This document shows, piece after piece, positions 33,642 through 41,379 of a stretch of 64,000 nucleotides of DNA. Position 1 is the stretch's first letter, and each line of letters opens with the position of its first letter. The stretch lies in the NCBI GenBank assembly GCA_964406445.1, contig CAYORU010000002.1, positions 124,001 to 188,000 of the forward strand, read 5' to 3'. Under the pieces are notes generated by a model, which was not told where the DNA came from, searched no databases, and worked only from the letters and a program-made list of their open reading frames with translations. The position numbers and the translations under genes were made by a program. Source of the DNA: SG8-30 sp964406445 (GTDB lineage: Bacteria > Pseudomonadota > Gammaproteobacteria > Steroidobacterales > Steroidobacteraceae).

Positions 33642-35936
33642 ATGGACGCCGTTTCGATTTTCCGGGCGCTGCCGGCAGCGCTCGCGATAGCGCTGTGTTC
33701 GCCCGCCGTCGGCGCCCAGCAGGTCGTGAACCAGACGCTGGACACGGTGCAGGTCTTCGGCGCCAGCAGGGTGCTGGAGCGGGCGGACGATCGGGCGACG
33801 CCTGCGGTCGATTACGCCTACCTCGATACAGGGCTTGCCGGCGATGCACTCAGCGCCGCGCAGCTCACCGCCACGCGAGGATTGTTCGCGCTCGACGGCA
33901 ACCTCGTTGTGCAGTGGCCCGACACCGAGGATCCGGCGAGCCGCCGCCAGCTGTTCAGCTGCGCGCAGGTGCCCGGCCTCGACGACCGCCAGGCGCAGGC
34001 CTGCACCGGCCTCACGGCGGACCTGACCGGCAGCGTCCTCTGGCTCGCCGGCCGCAACAAGGGACGGACCTTCAACCTGGTCAAGGTGACGCAGAGCACG
34101 GCGGGACAGGACTGCCCGACGGCGTGGCAGCCGATCGCCGCGACGGGGTACTTCGCCTGCACCTGGGTGACCGGCCGGCCACTGCTGGTGGACATCACCG
34201 TGATCGACGGCACGGCCGCCGAGGCGCTGAACCGCGGCTGCACCGCCGCCACCTGCGCCAGAGGCCCGGGCATCCTCGGACTCGAGGAGCGTCGCCGCGT
34301 CGTCTTCTACCCGACCGCGCCCGGCAGCACGGTGCCCGTCGGACAGCTGGTCGAGATCGCAAGCGGCAAGACCGGATGGGGTCTCTCGGGCAACGAGCAG
34401 TTGCTCGCTGCGAGCCTGTTCCAGGTGGGCGAGGTGAGCTACGCGCTCGCGACTACCTCGAACGGCCGCATCCTGCGTGCGACCACGGACGGCAGCTCGC
34501 AGGTGGCGCCGCTGCAACTCGGAGCGCCCCTCGGTGGCACCTGCACCAGCCGATCGCCGCGATACGGCATCAGGAGCAGCGCCAAGTCCGGCCTCGTCTA
34601 CGTGACCGATCGCGACTGCCGGCAGGCGCGGGCCTACTCGCCGGGCTCCGCGACCGCGCCGCTGACCTCGCTGGCGCTGGTCGAGTCCCTGTCCACGGGC
34701 AGCGTTGCGCCCGAGGGCCCCACGATTGCGGCGGGCCGTGCCTACTCGCTGACCGACTATGCTGGCCAGCAGGGGCGTCCGCTGCTCGTCGATCCCGCCG
34801 GCCAGCCGACCTTCGAGCTGAGCAAGGTGTCGCTGGTCGACCCGGGCGCCAGCGGCATGGTGCTGTTCCAGGTGCAGAACATCCCGGACTGCCGCTGGAT
34901 CACGGCTAACCGCCCCGCGATCTGCGACAGGCCGGGCGTGATCCCGGCGGCCGACGCGGGCAAGCCGGCCTCGCAGCAGCGGCTGAACGCGGCCGCGCTG
35001 ATGCCGCGGGAGATCACCGACCTGTTCGCCGCGACCGGCGGCCTGCCGCCGCTGTACATCCAGCCGAGGTGGCGCGGGCAGGCCCAGAACGGGTACCTCT
35101 TCGAGGCCATGTTCGCGGTGACCGAGCCGGGAGTCGTCTTCCAGGGCACCTTCGACCTGCGCTTCTTCGTGGCCCGGCTCACGAACCCGCGCCGCGAGCT
35201 CGGCTGCCTGCCCCAGCCGCCGGCCCTGTCCGTACCGCCAGGCACCACGCTCGCGGAACTGCTGGCCTGGGACGTCACCACCAAGGTGAGCGAGAACTAC
35301 ATCAGCGTGGGGGACCAGCTCAGCCTCGATCCGGCGGTGCCTGGCTCCTACGAGTTCCAGGACACCCTGATCAACACCGGCTGCGGCTCGATCCGTTCCG
35401 GCGGCTCGCGCGCCTCCCTGATCCCGTACAACCTGGCGATGGCCCCGGATATCGCCAGGCCGAAGGCCGGCGGCGGGTTCGACTACGGCTACTCGGACAC
35501 GGTGTACCTGAAGCTCACCGATCGTCTGTTCAACGAGCTGTACCAGGCCACCGCGGACCTGGCCTGCCGGCAGGTGGATGGCGGAGTGGGCACGCCGCTC
35601 GCGGCGGGGGACTGCGCGGCGCTGCGTGCGTCGTGGATCAACGCCCGCGACAAGCTCGACAAGTGCTTCCAGGCGACAACCCAGCCCAAGCAGAGCGCCG
35701 GCGACCAGAACTGCCAGGCCTTCCAGTCGCAGCTCGCGGGCTTCAGCGCCGCGCTGGCCGGCGCCGCGCCCTGCGGGCCGGACCCCGCGCGCTGCGATCC
35801 TGCCAACCGTCGCGGCGAGCTCAGGACGCGCCTGAATACCCTGACGCACGTCTTCCTCGACCGGTTCCTGCCCTCGATTCCGCCCGGCGGCTTCCTCAGC
35901 TGCGAGGTGCTGCCGGCCGTCCTGCCCAGGAACTGA
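33642..35936 (+). CDS. Large secreted protein of unknown function
   Basis: A 764-residue protein with a signal peptide (residues 1-26, ending AVGAQQ) and many Cys residues that suggest periplasmic disulfides. I recognise no domain. The middle has beta-propeller-like stretches (KSGLVYVTDRDCRQARAYSP). The last 150 residues are helical and Cys-containing (ALRASWINARDKLDKCFQAT). ATG 33642 has AGGGG at good spacing, while an ATG two codons earlier abuts it. It sits between the TIR-TPR gene and the SLOG-like gene, 20 bases before the latter, so the two may be co-transcribed. Confidence 0.85.
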   Translation: MDAVSIFRALPAALAIALCSPAVGAQQVVNQTLDTVQVFGASRVLERADDRATPAVDYAYLDTGLAGDALSAAQLTATRGLFALDGNLVVQWPDTEDPASRRQLFSCAQVPGLDDRQAQACTGLTADLTGSVLWLAGRNKGRTFNLVKVTQSTAGQDCPTAWQPIAATGYFACTWVTGRPLLVDITVIDGTAAEALNRGCTAATCARGPGILGLEERRRVVFYPTAPGSTVPVGQLVEIASGKTGWGLSGNEQLLAASLFQVGEVSYALATTSNGRILRATTDGSSQVAPLQLGAPLGGTCTSRSPRYGIRSSAKSGLVYVTDRDCRQARAYSPGSATAPLTSLALVESLSTGSVAPEGPTIAAGRAYSLTDYAGQQGRPLLVDPAGQPTFELSKVSLVDPGASGMVLFQVQNIPDCRWITANRPAICDRPGVIPAADAGKPASQQRLNAAALMPREITDLFAATGGLPPLYIQPRWRGQAQNGYLFEAMFAVTEPGVVFQGTFDLRFFVARLTNPRRELGCLPQPPALSVPPGTTLAELLAWDVTTKVSENYISVGDQLSLDPAVPGSYEFQDTLINTGCGSIRSGGSRASLIPYNLAMAPDIARPKAGGGFDYGYSDTVYLKLTDRLFNELYQATADLACRQVDGGVGTPLAAGDCAALRASWINARDKLDKCFQATTQPKQSAGDQNCQAFQSQLAGFSAALAGAAPCGPDPARCDPANRRGELRTRLNTLTHVFLDRFLPSIPPGGFLSCEVLPAVLPRN

Positions 35937-35956
35937 GCCGAGCCGCGCGCCGCACG

Positions 35957-37717
35957 ATGCTCGAAGCATGGTCGGAATCGGCGCCGGGAGAACGGGTCCC
36001 GCTCCGGATCGCGGTCACGGGTCATCGTGACCTCGATCCCGCGGACGTGGCCGAGTTGCGCGCGACGATCGAGCGGCTGTGCGGGGCGCTGCTCGAGCGG
36101 CTGCCCGGCGTCCACGCCGAACTGGTCAGCGGCATGGCCGACGGCGCAGACCGGATTGCCGCGCAGGCCGCGCTGGCGGCGGGATTCCGGGTCCACGCCC
36201 TGCTGCCCATGCCGCTCGACATGTACCTCGGGGACTTCGACGAGGCGTCGCGTTCCGAGCTGCTCGCGATGCTCGCCGACCCGCGCGTGACGCGCACCGA
36301 GCTCGAACTCCCCGAAGGCATCGACCGCGAGACGGCCTCGGTGCCCGGCTGGGCCCGCGACGCGCTCTACGTGGCGCTCGCCGAGCGACTGCGCCGCGGC
36401 GCCAGCCTGCTGCTCGCCGTCTGGGACGGCGAGGACCGGGGCCTGCCCGGCGGCACCGGCGACACCGTCCTGCGCTTCCTCGGGCTGGTGACGAACGAGA
36501 CGGCCCGCGCACCCCGCAGGCTCGGGCTGCAGCCTGCGACCGAGGACGTGGCCGAGGGCGAGCGACCCGTCTTCTGGCTGCGGGCGCGACGTCGCGGGTC
36601 AGCGACCGAGAGCACCGGCGTCGCCGGCTTCCTCGGCATCACCGACGACGGCGACGTCGCGGTGGTCGGCCGCGGCTTCCCGAAGGGCCTCGAAGAGGAG
36701 CTCGAGACCCTCGTCGACTACGCCCGCGACGCCGCCCGCCACGTCGATCCTGGCAGCCATCCGTGGGGGCTGGTGTCCGACGACGCGCTGGCGCTGCGCC
36801 CGGATGCGGAGTCCGCGCTGCGCCTGATCGATCGCGAGTATCGCCGCGCCGACCTGCTGGCGGTCCACCACCAGCAGCGGTCCGACCGGTTGTTCAAGGC
36901 CTTCAGCATGATGGCCGCGACGATGGGCCTGCTGTTCCTCGCGTATGCGAAGCTCTATCCCGGCAAGGTCTTCCTCGCCGGATACCTCGCGCTGTTCATC
37001 GCCGGCATCGGCCTGTACGCCATCGCGCGCCGCCGCGGCTGGTTCAGCCGCCACCTCATGTATCGCGCCATCGCCGAGAGCCTGCGGACCCGCTTCTATC
37101 TGTCGGTCGCCGGCATCCCCTCGCGCGGCGTCGAGCAGCACCTGATGCGCCTGCTCGGCGTGCGCCGCATCGCCGGCTTCAGCTGGATCGGCCACATCCT
37201 CCGCGCGACCACGCCCTTCGAGCTCGGCGCCACCAGCGATCCCGGTCGATGCATGGACTGGGTGCGAAAGGCGTGGCTGGAGGACCAGCATCGCTACTTC
37301 GAGCGCAAGGCACACGCGCTGCACCACGCCCACGAGCGGCTCGAGCGCTTCAAGATCTGGGTGCTGTGCTCCATGGTGATCGCGATCGTCGCGCTGATGC
37401 TGCTCAAGTCGGCCATGGCGGCCGTCGCCTTCGGGCTGCCGGTCAAGACCTACGTCGTGTTCCTGCTCGGCCTGGTGCCGCTGTGGCTCGGCATCTGGGA
37501 GATCTACCAGACGAAGATGGCCACCAAGGAGCTCGGCTGGCAGTACCAGAACCAGCGCTTCCACCTGGAGCAGGCCGTGCGGCAGCTCGAGCACGCCGGA
37601 AGCGTGAAGCGCTCTGCGGTGATCCTCGGCGAGACCGCCGAGCGACTGCTGGCCGACACCTACCTCTGGACGGTGCAGCGCTTCCACCGCGAGCACGAGC
37701 CCCCCGCGGCCGGCTGA
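35957..37717 (+). CDS. SLOG-like nucleotide-sensor domain fused to a four-TM module
   Basis: A 586-residue protein. Residues 15-190 resemble the SLOG/DprA-like Rossmannoid fold: LRIAVTGHRDLDPADV, LVSGMADGADRIAAQAALAAG, and a YVALAERLRRGASLLLAVWDG strand-helix unit. This fold binds nucleotides or nucleotide-derived ligands. From about 310 there are two membrane hairpins (GLLFLAYAKLYPGKVFLAGY and about 470-520: WVLCSMVIAIVALMLL; TYVVFLLGLVPLWLGI) linked by an amphipathic region. It resembles SLOG-associated TM effectors (SLATT/DUF4231-like), which are linked to ligand-gated membrane disruption in defence. The assignment is inference from fold pattern. Confidence 0.75.
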   Translation: MLEAWSESAPGERVPLRIAVTGHRDLDPADVAELRATIERLCGALLERLPGVHAELVSGMADGADRIAAQAALAAGFRVHALLPMPLDMYLGDFDEASRSELLAMLADPRVTRTELELPEGIDRETASVPGWARDALYVALAERLRRGASLLLAVWDGEDRGLPGGTGDTVLRFLGLVTNETARAPRRLGLQPATEDVAEGERPVFWLRARRRGSATESTGVAGFLGITDDGDVAVVGRGFPKGLEEELETLVDYARDAARHVDPGSHPWGLVSDDALALRPDAESALRLIDREYRRADLLAVHHQQRSDRLFKAFSMMAATMGLLFLAYAKLYPGKVFLAGYLALFIAGIGLYAIARRRGWFSRHLMYRAIAESLRTRFYLSVAGIPSRGVEQHLMRLLGVRRIAGFSWIGHILRATTPFELGATSDPGRCMDWVRKAWLEDQHRYFERKAHALHHAHERLERFKIWVLCSMVIAIVALMLLKSAMAAVAFGLPVKTYVVFLLGLVPLWLGIWEIYQTKMATKELGWQYQNQRFHLEQAVRQLEHAGSVKRSAVILGETAERLLADTYLWTVQRFHREHEPPAAG

Positions 37718-37718
37718 T

Positions 37719-38654
37719 TCAGTCGATCCGCTTGCCGCAATGCGGGCAGGTGGGCACGACCAGGTGACGCAGCGACTGCGTCTGCAGCATGCGATGAAGC
37801 GTGTCGCGCGATATGCCTAGCTCCGCGCTCATCCTCTCGAGGTCCGCGAGTTCGTCCCGGTTTAGCCGCCCGTCCATCAGCGCAAGGTCGAGCTGCGCCG
37901 AGAGCTGGTCGCGCCGCGCCTGCAGCTCCTCGGCGAAGCGCGCCGCGAGCACGCCGGCCGGCAGCGCGACGATGCCGACGCCGAGCAGCATGATGACGGT
38001 CGCCAGCACGCGCCCGGCGGCGGTCACCGGGGTGATGTCGCCGTAGCCGACGGTGGTCATGGTCACCACGGCCCACCACAGCGAGTCGCCGATGGTCGCG
38101 AAGACCCGAGGCTGCGCCTCGTGCTCGAAGGCGTACATGAGGGCGGCGGCGATGACGACCAGCACCAGGATGGTGAAGATGCCTGACATCAGGGTCCGGA
38201 TCTCCGCCTGGACCACCGTGACGAACACGGCGAGGCCGCGGAAGTAGTGGGTGAGCTTCAGCAGCCGCAGCAGGCGCAGGAGTCGCAGGTAGCGCAGGTC
38301 CAGCCCGAAGACATGGCCGAGGTAGGCGGGCAGGACGGCAAGCAGGTCGACGACCGCGAGGGGCGAGACGAGGTAGCGGCGCCGCGCTGCCCAGGCGGAC
38401 AGACCGGCGTAGCGCTCGTGTTCCGGCGCGACCCACGCGCGCAGCAGGTACTCCAGAGTGAACACGGCGACCGAGAACGCCTCGAAGCCCCGGAAGGCCG
38501 CGCGATAGGCCGCGAAGTGGTCGGGATCCGACTCGAGCACCACCGCGAGCGCGTTCAGGACGATCAGGACGACCAGCGCGGCGGACAGGGCGCGGGCCGC
38601 CCAGCGGCCGGTGAAGCCCCCCTCGACGAGATCGAACCAGGCCTTTCTGTCCAT
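37719..38654 (-). CDS. Six-TM voltage-gated K+ channel with C-terminal zinc ribbon
   Basis: A 311-residue ion channel. S1-S3 lie at about 20-120. S4 is the arginine ladder RYLRLLRLLRLLKL, with a positive charge every third residue. The pore helix and filter MTTVGYGDITP near residue 200 predict K+ selectivity. After S6 comes a soluble helical region and a C-terminal CPHCGKRID zinc-ribbon knuckle. It has no cyclic-nucleotide-binding domain of its own, although the same operon encodes one as a separate protein. It is the last gene of a three-gene operon and ends one base from the convergent SLOG-like gene. Confidence 0.92.
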   Translation of the reverse strand: MDRKAWFDLVEGGFTGRWAARALSAALVVLIVLNALAVVLESDPDHFAAYRAAFRGFEAFSVAVFTLEYLLRAWVAPEHERYAGLSAWAARRRYLVSPLAVVDLLAVLPAYLGHVFGLDLRYLRLLRLLRLLKLTHYFRGLAVFVTVVQAEIRTLMSGIFTILVLVVIAAALMYAFEHEAQPRVFATIGDSLWWAVVTMTTVGYGDITPVTAAGRVLATVIMLLGVGIVALPAGVLAARFAEELQARRDQLSAQLDLALMDGRLNRDELADLERMSAELGISRDTLHRMLQTQSLRHLVVPTCPHCGKRID

Positions 38655-38660
38655 CCAGTG

Positions 38661-39461
38661 CTAGACCCGGTCGTCGGCCGGCCGCGACGCTGGTCGCCAG
38701 CCGTCGACCCATGCGACCCGCGTGTCGATGGCGCCATCGGCGTGCAGCTCGATCCAGCGATAGCCCGGGGGCGCGGCGTCCATCACGCAGTGAACGGTGC
38801 CGGGCGTGAACTGGGCGCAGGTGGATGGCGTGCTCAGCATCCGGATGCCGGCGTGAACCCGGTCGGAGGCCTGGTGCACGTGGCCCCAGACGACGGCGCG
38901 CACGTTGCCGTGACGCCGGAGGCAGGGCAGGAACTCCTCCGGGTTGTCGAGCCCGACGGCGTCGAGCCATGGGCTGCCCATCGGGATCGGCTGGTGGTGC
39001 AGGCACACGAGCACGTGCTCGCCGGCGGCGTCGCACAGCTCGCCTTCCAGCCGCGCGAGTTCCGCCGCGCCGAGGCGGCCGCCCGGCTGCCCCGCCACAT
39101 GGGTGTCCAGCAGGATGATCCGCCAGCCGGGCAGACGCAGCCTGCCGCAGTACTGCATCGGCGGCACCGACAGTTCCTCGGCCATGACCTCCGGATCCTC
39201 GTGGTTGCCAGGCAGGCACAGCACCGCAACGCGCAGCGGCGCGAACAGCCCGCGGAATCGCCGGTAGGTGCCCCGGCGACCGTCCTCGGCAATGTCGCCG
39301 GTCGCGAGGATCGCCTCGATGGGTCCGTCGGCGTCCGCCAGGGCTGCCACGAGCGTGGCCGACAGGGAGTCCGCGGTGCGCACGCCGTACAGCTCCGACG
39401 TCGGATCCTCGAACAGGTGGGTGTCGGTGATGTGCAGGAGACGCAGCGTGCGCGCGGTCAT
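38661..39461 (-). CDS. cpdA: Cyclic-AMP phosphodiesterase, CpdA/Icc-like
   Basis: A 266-residue calcineurin-like metallophosphoesterase. The full set of di-metal motifs is present: HITDTHLFED (D-x-H), ATGDIAEDG (GD), LPGNHEDP (GNH-E), LVCLHHQPIPMGS (HH) and WGHVHQASD (GHxH). These are the motifs of class III cAMP phosphodiesterases such as CpdA. It lies six bases before the channel gene and 10 bases after the cNMP-binding gene, so the three should be one operon that binds and removes a cyclic nucleotide. Confidence 0.88.
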   Translation of the reverse strand: MTARTLRLLHITDTHLFEDPTSELYGVRTADSLSATLVAALADADGPIEAILATGDIAEDGRRGTYRRFRGLFAPLRVAVLCLPGNHEDPEVMAEELSVPPMQYCGRLRLPGWRIILLDTHVAGQPGGRLGAAELARLEGELCDAAGEHVLVCLHHQPIPMGSPWLDAVGLDNPEEFLPCLRRHGNVRAVVWGHVHQASDRVHAGIRMLSTPSTCAQFTPGTVHCVMDAAPPGYRWIELHADGAIDTRVAWVDGWRPASRPADDRV

Positions 39462-39471
39462 GGGTGGGAAT

Positions 39472-39837
39472 TCAGCCCGACTCGCGTTCCTTGCGCACTA
39501 CCCGCTCGGCCAGCACCTTCATGACGTGCAGCGCGAAGTAGGGCGTTTCCTGCACCAGCAGCACGAATCTCCGCTCGTTCACCGGGGCCAGCCTGCAGGC
39601 CGTGCGCGCGACCGCGGTCGCACTGCGCTTGTGGTCGCCGACGATCGCCATCTCCCCGAGCAGGTCGCCGGCCGTTGCGCAGCCGAGGAGTCGCTCACCG
39701 AGCCGCAACTCGACCTCGCCGGCAATCACCACGTACATGTGGTGCGCCTGGTCTCCGGCGCGGAAGATTATGTCGCCCGGGGAAAACAACTCATCGCCAT
39801 CCGTCGTTTCGAAGAGCTTTCGGACGTCGAGCGGCAT
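39472..39837 (-). CDS. Stand-alone cyclic-nucleotide-binding domain protein
   Basis: A 121-residue protein that is almost entirely one cNMP-binding domain (CRP/PKA-R fold) with no DNA-binding or other output part. The beta-roll reads GDIIFRAGDQAHHMYVVIAG, and the phosphate-binding cassette LLGEMAIVGDHKRSAT has Glu62 and Arg71, the residues that hold the ribose 2'-OH and cyclic phosphate. It therefore should bind cAMP or cGMP. First gene of the operon with a CpdA-like phosphodiesterase and a K+ channel, which suggests it regulates one of them in trans. Confidence 0.88.
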   Translation of the reverse strand: MPLDVRKLFETTDGDELFSPGDIIFRAGDQAHHMYVVIAGEVELRLGERLLGCATAGDLLGEMAIVGDHKRSATAVARTACRLAPVNERRFVLLVQETPYFALHVMKVLAERVVRKERESG

Positions 39838-39999
39838 GCCTTGCCTCGTCCCTCCCGGGAACGCGCCACAAATATCACAGAAGCGCCCTATACTGCCGCG
39901 AATTCGCGTCCGCCTGCCGACGGCTGGCGCGGACGCCCGGGGGTGGGGCGGTCAACAAGAATCAATGACGCCGCTCGGCGCGGCGAAGGGGAATGAGCG

Positions 40000-41373
40000 A
40001 TGCGACGCACAGCTTCTGGGTCCCGCGGCGAGCGGGCGTTCCACCGCGCACGGAATGGTTGGGTTGCCGCGGCCACGCTCATTGCGGCGCTCGCCGCCAC
40101 GGCGGCACGAGGCGAGGCGGTCCCGGCGCCTCCCCCCGGATTTCCGGCCAAGGGCGTTCTGCAGCTGCAGCTGGGCAAGGCCAACCGGGTCGTCTACGTG
40201 CCGCCTGCGCCGCCCGCGACCGGTTCCGCGCCCTCGCCCCAGGTCATCGAGACCATCAGGCGAAACGATTGCCGGGTGGCGCAGCCATCCGCCGTCCGGC
40301 TCCTCGACTTCCAGGCGACCCAGGGCTCCTCGGCCGTGCCGGTCGGGCTCGTCGCGGGGTCCATGGGCGCATATTCCGGCAGCCAGGGCACGCCCTGCAG
40401 CCGGATCTCCGCGCCGCTTGCGCATGCGCTGACCGTGGACCTCGGCCCGAGCCTTGCTGCGGCGATCCCGGACGTCGCCTTCCATCGCCTCGAGCTCGAC
40501 ATCGAAGCCAAGGGGAATCTCTCGCTGGAGCTGCAGGTACTGATCGGTGGCGTGGCGGTGAAGAGCTACTACCTGCGCACGGGCTCGAGCATCGTGAGCG
40601 GCGAGGGCTCCAATGTCCCGGGTGCGCCGATCTTCAACTGTTCGGCGGCCTCGGACTCGGGCCCTGATTCCGGGGCGCGGGACAACTGCCGATGGGTGAT
40701 CGACGAGCTGGGCGAGGGCTTCCGCCTCGTGCCGCTGGCGGGCGAGGGCTCGCTCGAGGGCGGCAGCGACGGCACCGGGCTCAGCCTCGTCTACCTGACG
40801 CAGGGCGATATCGGCGTACTCGGCTGCGGCCAGGGCTCCGGCGTGCCGCTCAGCCAGAACACGAACACCATCGGGGACGGCTTCAACGACGCCCAGTGCG
40901 CCGTGTCGCGCATCGATCCGACCGGCTTCGGCGGCGCCTGCACCCAGCCGATCGGCTATGTGTTCCGCAACCTCGGCGGCCTGTCCGCCGAGGGCTGCGA
41001 GCTCATCAAGTCGCCCGGCGAGCAGCTTGCAGCGTCGATCGACATCCTGTTCCCGCCGGAGCCGTCGGCGGCGCTCGGCGCCGAACCGAGGACGAAGATC
41101 TCCTTCAGCCGCCCCGACGGGAGCCTCGTTCCCTTCACGCCCGAGCGGTGCACGGGTACCGTCGTCCTGGACAGGAACGGCAAGCGCACGATCAGGGAAG
41201 TGCTGCTGGGAACGCTGCCCGCGGTGGTCGATCAGGTCCCCGAGACCAGCGCGGTCGACTGGGCCTGCATCCTCGACAACGAGCAGGAATACCTCGGCCC
41301 GGTCGCTGGACCGAAGATGCAGGTCTTCCAGACCATCCTGTTCTGGGGCGACATCCGCTTCAGTCGCGAGTGA
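40000..41373 (+). CDS. Secreted protein of unknown function
   Basis: A 457-residue protein with a long positively charged signal peptide (cleavage likely after AATAARGEA near residue 39). The mature part is rich in Gly, Ser and beta-type segments and contains about ten Cys. I recognise no family. The C-terminus includes FSRPDGSLVPFTPERC and VFQTILFWGDIRFSRE. AAGGGG lies nine bases before the ATG. It is divergent from the cNMP operon across 162 bases, and its stop is six bases from the cyclase gene stop, where a 16-bp hairpin should terminate it. Confidence 0.8.
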   Translation: MRRTASGSRGERAFHRARNGWVAAATLIAALAATAARGEAVPAPPPGFPAKGVLQLQLGKANRVVYVPPAPPATGSAPSPQVIETIRRNDCRVAQPSAVRLLDFQATQGSSAVPVGLVAGSMGAYSGSQGTPCSRISAPLAHALTVDLGPSLAAAIPDVAFHRLELDIEAKGNLSLELQVLIGGVAVKSYYLRTGSSIVSGEGSNVPGAPIFNCSAASDSGPDSGARDNCRWVIDELGEGFRLVPLAGEGSLEGGSDGTGLSLVYLTQGDIGVLGCGQGSGVPLSQNTNTIGDGFNDAQCAVSRIDPTGFGGACTQPIGYVFRNLGGLSAEGCELIKSPGEQLAASIDILFPPEPSAALGAEPRTKISFSRPDGSLVPFTPERCTGTVVLDRNGKRTIREVLLGTLPAVVDQVPETSAVDWACILDNEQEYLGPVAGPKMQVFQTILFWGDIRFSRE

Positions 41374-41379
41374 TGCAGC

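Noticed and set aside
39861..39880. Possible CRP-type site upstream of the secreted-protein gene and the cNMP operon
   Set aside because: Only one half site (TCACA) is present; the other arm CGCCA does not fit TGTGA, and the cNMP protein has no DNA-binding part.
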